Positions 17,622 to 25,174 of a stretch of 38,329 bases of DNA are shown here, in pieces. The notes beneath the pieces were generated by a model. The model saw only the letters and a program-made list of their open reading frames with translations, did no database searches and was not told the DNA's origin. Origin of the DNA: an uncultured Gammaproteobacteria bacterium (lineage in GTDB: Bacteria; Pseudomonadota; Gammaproteobacteria; Pseudomonadales; Litorivicinaceae); contig CAJWIY010000016.1 of assembly GCA_913042205.1 (NCBI GenBank), positions 1-38,329 on the forward strand, written 5' to 3'. Position numbers and translations under genes: made by a program. How positions within the stretch are numbered: position 1 is the stretch's first letter; the number at the start of each line of letters is the position of its first letter.

Positions 17622-18673
17622 ATCAACAAAATAAAGACGCGCTTACGATTCGTGACTTGACTCTGTACTATGGTGCGAGCCGGGCTGTCTATGATGTGAA
17701 CTTCGTACTTAAACCGCTGGAGCTGGGGTGTCTACTTGGTCCCAGTGGTTGTGGTAAGTCGACCCTTTTGCGGGCGATAGCTGGCTTTCAGCCATTGACT
17801 TCAGGCGAAATTTGGCTCGATGGTAATCTTCTGACAGGCCCGAGTGTCTCGGTTTCGGCGGAGCGTCGAGGGGTTGGGATGATGTTTCAAGACATCGCAC
17901 TATTTCCTCATCTCACGGTAGATCAGAACATTGGGTTCGGTTTGGAGGATTGGCCTGAATCAAAAGCGGAGCAACGAATTCATGAATTACTTGATCTTAT
18001 TGGCCTACATAACTTGGGTTCCAGGTATCCACATCAACTTTCAGGTGGACAGCAACAGCGAGTAGCGCTAGCACGATCGATGGCGCCTAAGCCTAAGCTA
18101 TTGTTACTTGATGAACCTTTTTCTGGTCTTGACACGGAGATGCGTGGCCGCCTAGCCAGCGAGGTGAGAGCTATTTTAAAAAGCGATGGAATTTGTTCTT
18201 TGCTCGTGACCCATGATCAACGTGAGGCGTTCGATTTTGCAGATCGTATCGCTGTGATGAGCGACGGATGTATTCGTCAGTTCGATACTCCCTTCAACTT
18301 GTATCATGAACCAAAAAGCCCCTTCGTGGCCCACTTTGTAGGCCCAGGCGAGATGGTTGACGCGAAAGTGAGCGACCCCCGTTCCGTGCTAAGTCCATTG
18401 GGCATTCTGACTAATGATACCGACCTTGGTTTCGAGACGGGATCTGATGTGAAAATTTTTCTTCGTCCAGATGATTTGGTTCACGACGACGATTCCAGTT
18501 ATACAGCGATTCTGGTGGAGAAACACTTTAGAGGCGCTCATCATCTATATCAGGTACGGCTCGACAATGGTGTTGTCCTGGGTTGTTTTGCACCTTCGCA
18601 TCATGATCATAAGATCGGTGAAAGAATCGGTGTGAGTCTTGATATCGAACATTTGGTTGTATTTCCACAGTAA
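17618..18673 (+). CDS. fbpC: Ferric iron ABC transporter, ATPase
   Basis: A 351-residue ATP-binding subunit. Walker A GPSGCGKST, Q-loop MMFQDIALFPHLTV, signature LSGGQQQRVALARS, Walker B LLLLDEPFSGLD and the H-loop VTHDQREA are in normal order. A TOBE-like regulatory domain occupies the last 110 residues. I chose the ATG at 17618, which overlaps the permease stop as ATGA; an in-frame ATG at 17558 lies inside fbpB and gives no family sequence. The three genes form one transcription unit, and no strong terminator follows. Confidence 0.93.
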   Translation: MNQQNKDALTIRDLTLYYGASRAVYDVNFVLKPLELGCLLGPSGCGKSTLLRAIAGFQPLTSGEIWLDGNLLTGPSVSVSAERRGVGMMFQDIALFPHLTVDQNIGFGLEDWPESKAEQRIHELLDLIGLHNLGSRYPHQLSGGQQQRVALARSMAPKPKLLLLDEPFSGLDTEMRGRLASEVRAILKSDGICSLLVTHDQREAFDFADRIAVMSDGCIRQFDTPFNLYHEPKSPFVAHFVGPGEMVDAKVSDPRSVLSPLGILTNDTDLGFETGSDVKIFLRPDDLVHDDDSSYTAILVEKHFRGAHHLYQVRLDNGVVLGCFAPSHHDHKIGERIGVSLDIEHLVVFPQ

Positions 18674-18815
18674 CCAAATCCACAAAACCGGATGTTTTTA
18701 CGTGTAGGTTTGTTCAGCTACACTACCCTCCGTGTGTTATGCGGCTTTTGTAAACGCTTCGGTGAGTTAGTTAAACAATTTTGTTAATTTAGAAAAGCTC
18801 GGTACAGTCACCACT

Positions 18816-19613
18816 ATGAATAAACGATTATTCTTTTTGGCACTTTGCCTCTTTCTCAGTGCGAATTCGATCGCGGACGGTCTTTACCGTTCGGTAGTCA
18901 CCTATGTTCCTGCTGGTTCCCGGCAAGCGGAGTTAGATAGGCTGTTAGCTATTGAGACTCCATCCGAGCAGCAATACTTGACATCAATCGCTTTGCAAAA
19001 ACCACAAATTTTCGAGAGGCAACTTAAGCGCGCAAGAGAAATCCTCACGGCTGACAGCGATGCGGAAGCGGGCCAAATAGAATCACGTCTGAGGGCCGAG
19101 GGTTTTTATTCTAAAGATATTCATAAAATTCTGAGGGAATTTTATGCGAGCATTCATCCCGACGATGAAATAACTAGTCTTAGGGTTATAGAGTTTTTGA
19201 TGCGACTGAACGTGGAGGCAGGTCATTGGAATTACTTGTTTTCCGAATCCCAAACGCTCGACGATTACTCGGCGCTTGAATGTGGTTTGGGGGTGGCACC
19301 ATCTGAGCTTTTGGGCCCCGTTGAGCACCAATATCTGGTGAAAGTAGCACACCCAAACATGCAGTTGTCGTTGTGGCGTTTTGATCCGAAAGAGGCGCTG
19401 ACCTACCCAGTTGCCACCCTAGTCGAGACAACCGTTGACTACTATCGCTTTGTCGATCGGTTCGGTAATGAATTTGGTTTACTTAGTCGCGACGACCTAA
19501 CTATGCAAATATCTGATAGTGAGCAGTTACAGTGTCAGAAGGTTGATTCCGTAGTTATGAGAGCTTACCAAGATCATCGCCGTGAAATCATTCTTTCTGA
19601 AAAGCAACTTTAA
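18816..19613 (+). CDS. Exported protein of unknown function
   Basis: A 265-residue protein I do not recognise. The first 20 residues (MNKRLFFLALCLFLSANSIA) are a clear Sec signal peptide with likely cleavage after SIADG or SIA. The mature part starts with a charged helical section (about 35-125) containing the repeat-like ERQLKRAREILTADSD. It continues into a mixed section with two cysteines (positions about 154 and 239) that could form a disulfide in the periplasm. There is no lipobox or membrane anchor. A weak promoter (TTGTTA 18781-18786, 16 bases, TACAGT 18803-18808) would start transcription almost at the ATG, and no Shine-Dalgarno is visible. It converges on, and overlaps by four bases, the Rap1a-like gene. 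Confidence 0.72.
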   Translation: MNKRLFFLALCLFLSANSIADGLYRSVVTYVPAGSRQAELDRLLAIETPSEQQYLTSIALQKPQIFERQLKRAREILTADSDAEAGQIESRLRAEGFYSKDIHKILREFYASIHPDDEITSLRVIEFLMRLNVEAGHWNYLFSESQTLDDYSALECGLGVAPSELLGPVEHQYLVKVAHPNMQLSLWRFDPKEALTYPVATLVETTVDYYRFVDRFGNEFGLLSRDDLTMQISDSEQLQCQKVDSVVMRAYQDHRREIILSEKQL

Positions 19614-19963
19614 CTGTCATCCCGGCATGGAAAGCGGTTCATTATTGCTACCCGAATAACACCTTGGGCAGGAGCCTTGAGATCAGGGTTCCGGTCGCTA
19701 ATATAGTCTTTTACGATCCCCATAAGGTTTTTGATTTGCATTTGATCTGGGGGAGCGTTGAAGCAAAGGTCCGGAAACCTTGATTCTTTTCGGTTATTCC
19801 AACTATGAACCACACCTGCTAAAAATCCATGTGCGAGCATATTTGGTGGTGTGCCGAATCGTTGATTAGCTTGGGATAGCCATAGTTCGCCTGAATATGC
19901 TGATGCATAGTTACTGCAGACAGCGGCAAGCCCGAAGACGAGCATGCGAATCGGATGTTTCAT
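19610..19963 (-). CDS. Rap1a/Tai-like small exported protein
   Basis: A 117-residue secreted protein. The signal peptide ends near NYASA, then the mature domain shows the Rap1a/Tai immunity-protein layout: a GFLAGVVHS helix, a cysteine in DLCFNAPPDQMQIKNLM, a helix IVKDYISDRNPDL, and the closing AIMNRFPC with a second cysteine. Those two cysteines are the usual disulfide pair. Family members block periplasmic amidase effectors of type VI secretion, but many genomes hold orphan copies with no effector nearby, as here. The function is therefore open. The ATG at 19963 is the first in frame, and the gene has its own 160-base upstream region. Confidence 0.68.
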   Translation of the reverse strand: MKHPIRMLVFGLAAVCSNYASAYSGELWLSQANQRFGTPPNMLAHGFLAGVVHSWNNRKESRFPDLCFNAPPDQMQIKNLMGIVKDYISDRNPDLKAPAQGVIRVAIMNRFPCRDDS

Positions 19964-20179
19964 TGAAACCTCATAACCAATTTCTTATTCAACTTATCGG
20001 CTAAATTATCGATACATTTACCACGAATCATCGTTTGTTGGCAGTTGCCTAGCCGCAGCCACTTTTTATTTACCTACTAGAATGGTTGAAACAGTCGACA
20101 ATCTAGCGAACAATAATGAGTCAGGTTGGATGCGACAACTCAACAGACGAGTCTCCAATTTGGTGGAAGGTCGAAACGA
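19964..20179. other. Divergent intergenic region between the Rap1a-like gene and the M23 peptidase gene
   Basis: This is the longest non-coding stretch in the window (about 216 bases if the peptidase starts at 20180). It must hold both divergent promoters. TTGAAA at 20086-20091 is a fair -35 on the plus strand, but no good -10 stands 16-18 bases away. GGCAGTTGCC (20040-20049) is a short palindrome. I see no convincing operator or RNA. Confidence 0.4.
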
Positions 20180-21469
20180 GTGAGATACATGCAGGCAGCT
20201 TTTCAGAAACTAATTGCTCGCTTTCCCGAACGGTCACTAGTGCTTCGGTCAGGTTCTCACACCCGATATATTGTGTTGAAGACCTGGCATCAAGTAGCTG
20301 CCACGAGCGCAGTAGTAGTTTTTTTTCTTTGGACCGCAATTGCGTCGATAGGATTTTCTTGGAATCACAACGAACGATTACTTGTCGAAGCTGAACTCGC
20401 TACAACTGTCGCTGCGAATAAAGAATTTATTGCACAACTTGAGAATGATCAGAAAAATGCCTATGAACTCCGTCAATCATTCAATGAAGAAGTCAGAAAA
20501 AATGAGGAATGGGCGTCACGATTCAAGACTTTTCGTGACCTGTCAAACGATGTTCTAAACAAGACCTCTCCTGAGGTTGTTTCAGCATTTATCCCATGGT
20601 TCCAAGATCAGTTGGCGGTACGAATCCGTTTGGTTGAGCAAACTAACGCAGATCTGACCGACCTCGTGATGGATATGAGCGCGTCAGTTGCTGAAATTTC
20701 AGGCCACCAGCCGCCACAATCTGTGGAAGATGTGGGTGCTTGGTTGACTAATGTGGCTGGGGATATAACAGAAGCATACGAGACTCAATCAAAAGCCATG
20801 GAAGTGCTACATGATACGATGACTCTCACATTATCTAAGGGGTTCGCCACAATTGATGGGACGCCATTGGCCGACCCGGAATTCGCGGGATTCTCCCCAT
20901 CCTTTGGTGCCGGTGGGCCAGGGCACGAGGCTGCTAAATTTGGTCACGTTTTTGAGCGATTTCAGGACCGATCAGATCGTCTGATGGTTTTGAGCCAAGA
21001 TTGGCAGGCATTGCGATCGATGCTCGAGTGTGCGCCACTCTCTCCACCGGTGGATTACTACAACCTGACCAGTCCATACGGCAAGCGGAAAGATCCCTTC
21101 ACTAAGAAGCCGGCTTGGCATGAAGGAGTTGACCTTGGCGCATGGCCCGGTACCCGGGTTCGAGCGACTGCTCCGGGTACTGTAACTTTTGCCGGGCGTA
21201 AAGGCGGCTATGGTCGTTTCGTCGTGGTGGACCATGGGTGCGGCATTGAGACCGCCTATGGACATCTCAAAAAGATCTACGTTAAAAAAGGCGCTACTAT
21301 TGATTATCGAGAGACTTTAGGCGAGGTGGGCAGTACCGGTCGTTCTACCGGTCCTCATGTGCACTATGAAGTTCGTATTCAGGGTAAACCAGTCGATCCA
21401 TATCAATTCATAAAAGCAGGACGTTATGTTTTCAAAGAACAGAAACTCGCTGTCGCAGACGCGAAGTGA
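20180..21469 (+). CDS. M23 family peptidoglycan endopeptidase, membrane-anchored
   Basis: A protein of about 429 residues. A short cytoplasmic N terminus with FPERSLVLRSGSHTRY is followed by one membrane segment (about 39-60), a periplasmic helical region likely to form a coiled coil (about 65-160), a linker, and a C-terminal LytM/M23 zinc peptidase domain. The zinc and catalytic residues are His314 and Asp318 (WHEGVDLG), His362 (YGH) and His393-x-His395 (PHVHYEV). It should cut peptide cross-links of peptidoglycan. I chose the GTG at 20180, preceded by GGAAGG; TTG 20126 (longer by 18 residues) and ATG 20189 are alternatives. A bactofilin follows, overlapping its 3' end, a pairing seen in cell-shape modules of curved and stalked bacteria. 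Confidence 0.88.
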   Translation: MRYMQAAFQKLIARFPERSLVLRSGSHTRYIVLKTWHQVAATSAVVVFFLWTAIASIGFSWNHNERLLVEAELATTVAANKEFIAQLENDQKNAYELRQSFNEEVRKNEEWASRFKTFRDLSNDVLNKTSPEVVSAFIPWFQDQLAVRIRLVEQTNADLTDLVMDMSASVAEISGHQPPQSVEDVGAWLTNVAGDITEAYETQSKAMEVLHDTMTLTLSKGFATIDGTPLADPEFAGFSPSFGAGGPGHEAAKFGHVFERFQDRSDRLMVLSQDWQALRSMLECAPLSPPVDYYNLTSPYGKRKDPFTKKPAWHEGVDLGAWPGTRVRATAPGTVTFAGRKGGYGRFVVVDHGCGIETAYGHLKKIYVKKGATIDYRETLGEVGSTGRSTGPHVHYEVRIQGKPVDPYQFIKAGRYVFKEQKLAVADAK

Positions 21470-21941
21470 TACTAGGAGCTCATCAATGACATCGCCCAAT
21501 GACACCTTTGCGGTTCTCGCCCCAAACCTTGTCGTTTCAGGAAACTTAGTTTCTGAAGGGAATATTCATATTGACGGCACTGTTGAGGGCGATGTCCAGA
21601 CTGTGCATCTTACGATTGGCTCATCAGGTGTTGTCAAAGGCCGTATATTCGGTCGAGAGGTAAAAATTTCTGGCCGCGTTATAGGGTCAATTACGGCGTG
21701 TGAACTGGAACTGGAGGAGTCGGCTGTAATCGAGGGCGACATCCATTATCAGTCGCTGTCAGTCGCTCGTGGTGCTCGAATGAATGGTAATTGTCAGTAT
21801 TCGCAAGCTGATTTGGACATCATGGTTTTGAGCGGTAAAAAACCTGTTAAAAAAGCAGAAGATGCGCTTGCATTCGGTGACGCTGCGATAGAGGCAACAA
21901 CGGCTCAGAAGGCTACACCAAAAGCCAAGACCGCCCAGTAA
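21426..21941 (+). CDS. Bactofilin (CcmA/BacA-like cytoskeletal protein)
   Basis: A 171-residue bactofilin that self-assembles into nucleotide-free filaments. The central right-handed beta-helix runs from about 30 to 125 with repeating short strands (VVSGNLVSEGNIHIDGTVEGD, then VKGRIFGREVKISGRVIGS). A Lys/Ala-rich disordered tail follows. Two starts compete. ATG 21426 overlaps the peptidase gene by 44 bases and gives MFSKNRNS, close to the membrane-targeting MFSK N terminus of Caulobacter BacA. ATG 21486 has a strong AGGAG (21474-21478) seven bases upstream. I favour the long form but both may be made. Its product probably localises the preceding peptidase. Confidence 0.9.
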   Translation: MFSKNRNSLSQTRSDTRSSSMTSPNDTFAVLAPNLVVSGNLVSEGNIHIDGTVEGDVQTVHLTIGSSGVVKGRIFGREVKISGRVIGSITACELELEESAVIEGDIHYQSLSVARGARMNGNCQYSQADLDIMVLSGKKPVKKAEDALAFGDAAIEATTAQKATPKAKTAQ

Positions 21942-21947
21942 CCAGTT

Positions 21948-22832
21948 ATGGCTCGCGATTCAGTGATTCAAAAACTTGTCTCGTCAGAGGCATTGTTTCA
22001 TCGTTTTGCGGACTTCTTTCGTGGTTTATTCCTTGTTTGTTTTGCGCTACTGGGAGCGCTGGGTCTAACTGGGACAGCATACTTTGCTGCGAAGGTCGTT
22101 CTTTCTGACATGCCAAATGCGCCTGCCCAAATAGCAGTTACACGATTTAGCGGGCCAAATGTTTCAGAGTTTGAAACTTTTTCAGATCGACTGCTGAAGG
22201 GTGAAATTCTTTGGCCACAGGCGGTTATTCCAATCGGCGCCGCAAGAGCTGAACTCACCGAAAAAGAGCGTAAAGCAATTCAGGCGGGATCTGCGTTACT
22301 AGAGTCCTTATTGGCATCGCGAGGTGTCGAGAAGGATGAGGAGCGCCGGCAGCGGGTTGTCCGTTTGATTGAGCACACACACCAACGGTTGAGCCTTCAG
22401 CCTGGAATCCCAGACCTTTCCTTCGCCACTTTGTTGTTTGACCATATAATGGAAGCGTCATTAAAGCCTGCATTTTTTCCAAAGAAAGCATCGGTCGCAG
22501 GACAGGCACGTGAGCGTGTCGACCGCTATCTCATCGAGTACCCGTTACTCCACGTGCAGTGGTTTGCAGAGCAAGTATCTGACCGTGCGTTGACGATGGC
22601 TCATGGGTCAGACCAGCAAGCGTCAGCGATGGCTGATTATCAGCTAGCGCTTGCCGTTTCAGACCAAAGGATGCAGAGAAACGCGATACTTACTTTGGTT
22701 TCTTTGGTAATGTTTTCTTTGAGTGCACTGCTCTTTTTGTTGATCCGCATTGAACGCAATCAGACTCTTCAGACACAGTACATGGCCAATCGCTATGTTA
22801 TGTACATGCCCACTCCGCAGGCAGACTCGTAG
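21948..22832 (+). CDS. Two-helix membrane protein of the bactofilin-peptidase cassette
   Basis: A 294-residue protein I cannot assign to a named family. It has one membrane segment near the N terminus (about 25-50) and one near the C terminus (about 243-266). A periplasmic domain of about 190 residues lies between, Arg/Glu-rich and mainly helical (LTEKERKAIQAGSALLESLLASR, VSDRALTMAHGSDQQASAM). Both ends are then cytoplasmic. It starts six bases after the bactofilin stop, so it is almost certainly co-transcribed. Position suggests it links bactofilin filaments to the wall enzyme, but this is inference. Confidence 0.78.
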   Translation: MARDSVIQKLVSSEALFHRFADFFRGLFLVCFALLGALGLTGTAYFAAKVVLSDMPNAPAQIAVTRFSGPNVSEFETFSDRLLKGEILWPQAVIPIGAARAELTEKERKAIQAGSALLESLLASRGVEKDEERRQRVVRLIEHTHQRLSLQPGIPDLSFATLLFDHIMEASLKPAFFPKKASVAGQARERVDRYLIEYPLLHVQWFAEQVSDRALTMAHGSDQQASAMADYQLALAVSDQRMQRNAILTLVSLVMFSLSALLFLLIRIERNQTLQTQYMANRYVMYMPTPQADS

Positions 22833-22873
22833 CCGCTTGTCCGTGGACACAGCTGTGATCTGCTAAATCATCC
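22833..22873. other. Short convergent intergenic region with two palindromes
   Basis: TGTCC-GT-GGACA (22838-22849) and the perfect palindrome CACAGCTGTG (22848-22857) overlap between the ends of the two-TM gene and the PCu(A)C gene. They could act as a bidirectional terminator, but neither strand has a T-run, so the role is uncertain. Confidence 0.25.
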
Positions 22874-23368
22874 TCAGTGATGCATTTTTTTGATTGAGAC
22901 CACAGGTACCGAAATATCGAGGATTTGCCCGGAATCGAATTCCAGTGTGAGATCAATCATTTCGCCAGCTATTAATTGTTTATGCAGTCCCATTAACATA
23001 ATGTGATGTCCACCTGGCCTCATAACCGTGGGCTGACCCGGATTAATCACGAGCCCCCCTTCTTTCTTACGCATGCGCATAACACCGTCATCGTTGATAT
23101 GTTCATGCAGTTCTGCCATCGAAGCGAAAGAAGTTGACACGCCGATCAATCGGTCGGGCTTGACAGCCCGTATCTCGCCATAGATTCCTGAATTTTTGGT
23201 GCGACCGATGCTTGCGCGTGCCTGAAAGTTAGATAGGGTGATGCCATTCGATTCAATTCGTTTGAACTGTATATGTTGGCCTCCGTGATCCATGTTATGT
23301 CCATTGTTCATCGCAAAACTTGCGACAGACATTAGGGCTGCCGTAAGTCCAATTAATATGATTTTCAT
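22874..23368 (-). CDS. PCu(A)C family periplasmic copper chaperone
   Basis: A 164-residue exported copper-binding protein. A signal peptide covers residues 1-19. An extra His/Met-rich stretch NNGHNMDHGGQH follows at 21-32. The cupredoxin-like domain carries the family copper ligands: His88, Met99 (ten residues apart), then His121-His122 and Met124 in PGGHHIMLMGL. Such proteins deliver Cu(I) to cytochrome c oxidase or buffer periplasmic copper. AGGAGA stands five bases before the ATG. It lies 34 bases downstream of a DUF2946 gene, a common pairing, and both should share the promoter before DUF2946. Confidence 0.9.
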   Translation of the reverse strand: MKIILIGLTAALMSVASFAMNNGHNMDHGGQHIQFKRIESNGITLSNFQARASIGRTKNSGIYGEIRAVKPDRLIGVSTSFASMAELHEHINDDGVMRMRKKEGGLVINPGQPTVMRPGGHHIMLMGLHKQLIAGEMIDLTLEFDSGQILDISVPVVSIKKMHH

Positions 23369-23402
23369 GCGTCTCTCCTGAGTAAGTGATATTGGTTATC
23401 GT

Positions 23403-23768
23403 TCAGGAGGTTGGGGGTGGCCCTCGTGGAAGAGTTGTCTTGTAGTTCCGTTCTGGAAGGTTGTAAGAAAAGTAGGAGGATTCGAAGAGGGAATTACCTG
23501 CGGGAAAAAGAATTGGCCCAGGGAAAGATAAAATACTAAGTTGGAGCAGAGAAAAGGGGCAGTCATAGATGCTTTCAATGGTATGGCTTTTAGTAGGCAC
23601 CGTTTTGCCTGTGTCTAAGCATGCGACGAACTGGACTGAACCTTCGTGATTTACGTGGGGCATATATCCGTGTGGGATTATTGATGTTGCTAAAAATAAT
23701 CCAAGATAAATGGCGCTAAGATAGCTTCTTATTACAAATCCGATTTGGTTGGATGATTGGGTAATCAT
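23403..23768 (-). CDS. DUF2946-like membrane protein
   Basis: A 121-residue protein. A hydrophobic N-terminal segment (about 8-30) leads into the IIPHGYMPHVNHEG motif, then a cysteine in VACLDTGK, a second in IYDCPFSLL, another hydrophobic stretch, and a short proline-rich tail LPRGPPPTS. This layout (a G-Y/F-M-P turn, a Cys, then CPF, ending near RxPP) is that of DUF2946, often next to PCu(A)C chaperones or TonB copper receptors. The function is unknown, presumably copper or metal handling in the envelope. The ATG at 23768 lies 30 bases after a perfect 20-bp palindrome that probably controls this two-gene unit. Confidence 0.7.
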   Translation of the reverse strand: MITQSSNQIGFVIRSYLSAIYLGLFLATSIIPHGYMPHVNHEGSVQFVACLDTGKTVPTKSHTIESIYDCPFSLLQLSILSFPGPILFPAGNSLFESSYFSYNLPERNYKTTLPRGPPPTS

Positions 23769-23788
23769 TGATTCAGTGTACGCTTTCC

Positions 23789-23817
23789 ATTATCTAGCGA
23801 ATCACCCGGGTGATTCG
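23789..23817 (-). promoter_or_regulatory. Promoter with perfect 20-bp palindromic operator before DUF2946-PCu(A)C
   Basis: Bases 23798-23817 read CGAATCACCCGGGTGATTCG, a perfect palindrome with no loop, as expected for a dimeric regulator site rather than a terminator. On the minus strand it is followed by GATAAT (23789-23794), a 5/6 match to a -10 box, so the operator would sit between or over the -35 and -10. No T-run follows. I do not recognise the motif as a known Fur, Zur, CueR or CsoR site. Confidence 0.5.
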
Positions 23818-23886
23818 GATTGAATACTAGCAGTAATATTTCCGAAAGTGATATACCGACGGATTCCACGTTAGTAGTTCTGAGTG

Positions 23887-25083
23887 CTAAGCGTTGGCCT
23901 GTAAAACGCCACGTTGATGTAATAGAAATAGAGCCGCAAGACAGCTGACACCAACAGGGAATGCGATCCAATTCATAGTTTCCCAGCCAATAAATTCATA
24001 GGCTATTCCAGAGCCTAGACTTCCAATCGCTACGGAACTGAAAAGAATTGTATCGTTCAGCCCCTGTGCGGTGTGTTTTTCGTGTGCTTCATAGGTCCCA
24101 GTTAAAAGTGCTGTTGAACCAATAAAACCAAAATTCCAACCTAGACCTAATAATATCAGGCTAATATAAAACTGCTCGATTGAAATCCCGGATAAGGCAA
24201 CGATTGAGCAAAGCATTAGCATGACTAAACCCGTAGCAATGATTGAGAGCGCTCCAAAGCGACTAATAAGTTTTCCTGTGAATAGGCTGGGTACGAACAT
24301 GGCGAGAACATGCCACTGAATACCCAGTGCGGCTTCGGCCACTTCAAAGCCGCAGCCAACCATCGCTAGGGGCGCCGCAGTCATTACGAACGCCATCAGA
24401 GCGTAGCTACTGGTCCCACATAGCAAGGCGGTAACAAAGGTTTGATCTTGGATAAACTCTTTCCTTGTTCTCCCTTCTTTTCGATGAGCCTTTCGTATCT
24501 CAGGAATTTGAGGTGGTAGAAGGATCATCATCAAAAAACCGATAATAAAAAGTCCGGCACCACTCAAAAATGCGCCGGCAAAAGGGACTGGATACAAAAG
24601 ATCTTTGTTGTGCATGACAATCTGTGGGCCGATGACGCCAGCCGCAATACCTCCGATGAGTACGCGGGAAATTGCCTGTGATTTGATTGTATCTTGCACA
24701 TAATCGGACGCGGCAAATCGATACTGCTGCACGAAACTATTGGCACCGCCGGCCATCACTAGCCCGATGCAGAACAACAAAAAACTACCCTTCACGATTG
24801 CCATGCTGGCGACTGTGATACCCAGAATACCAAGGAGAGCACCAGCCATGAATCCTCTCTGGCGACCAATTTTGAACATAAGAAGTGACGCTGGCCCGGC
24901 CACAAGAGCGACACCGATGTTGAAGCTGCTAACCGGCAGAGTTGCGAGAGATTTATCCTCAGTGAGTAAATATGCCCCGGCCAGCCCGCCTAGTGAGATC
25001 ACAATGGGTGCGACTGAAGCATTGATTGCGCTCAAAAGTGCATATAGGTTTGCGATGGCTAGGGTATTGGCGGGAAATTTCAT
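23887..25083 (-). CDS. MFS transporter
   Basis: A protein of about 398 residues with twelve hydrophobic segments typical of the major facilitator superfamily. A basic loop FKIGRQRGFMAG after the second segment corresponds to motif A, and a long charged cytoplasmic loop (PEIRKAHRKEGRTRKEF) separates the two six-helix halves. The substrate cannot be inferred. I chose the ATG at 25083, giving MKFPANTLAIANLYALLSA; the frame is open to a TTG at 25146, which would add 21 polar residues. It is divergent from fdhD, so the short space between them must hold both promoters. A link to formate, nitrate or molybdate transport is possible by position only. Confidence 0.85.
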   Translation of the reverse strand: MKFPANTLAIANLYALLSAINASVAPIVISLGGLAGAYLLTEDKSLATLPVSSFNIGVALVAGPASLLMFKIGRQRGFMAGALLGILGITVASMAIVKGSFLLFCIGLVMAGGANSFVQQYRFAASDYVQDTIKSQAISRVLIGGIAAGVIGPQIVMHNKDLLYPVPFAGAFLSGAGLFIIGFLMMILLPPQIPEIRKAHRKEGRTRKEFIQDQTFVTALLCGTSSYALMAFVMTAAPLAMVGCGFEVAEAALGIQWHVLAMFVPSLFTGKLISRFGALSIIATGLVMLMLCSIVALSGISIEQFYISLILLGLGWNFGFIGSTALLTGTYEAHEKHTAQGLNDTILFSSVAIGSLGSGIAYEFIGWETMNWIAFPVGVSCLAALFLLHQRGVLQANA

Positions 25084-25174
25084 GGGTATTTGATTGGCTC
25101 GAGTTTTTCCACTGGATGGCTTGAAGTGCAGTAGGATAAACCCCAACCACTACGAATTATACAGATGAGCCTCT

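Noticed and set aside
18674-18723. Terminator after fbpC
   Set aside because: ATCC/GGAT near 18678-18693 is only a 4-bp stem, and GTGTAG/CTACAC (18702-18723) is not followed by T residues. Neither is convincing.
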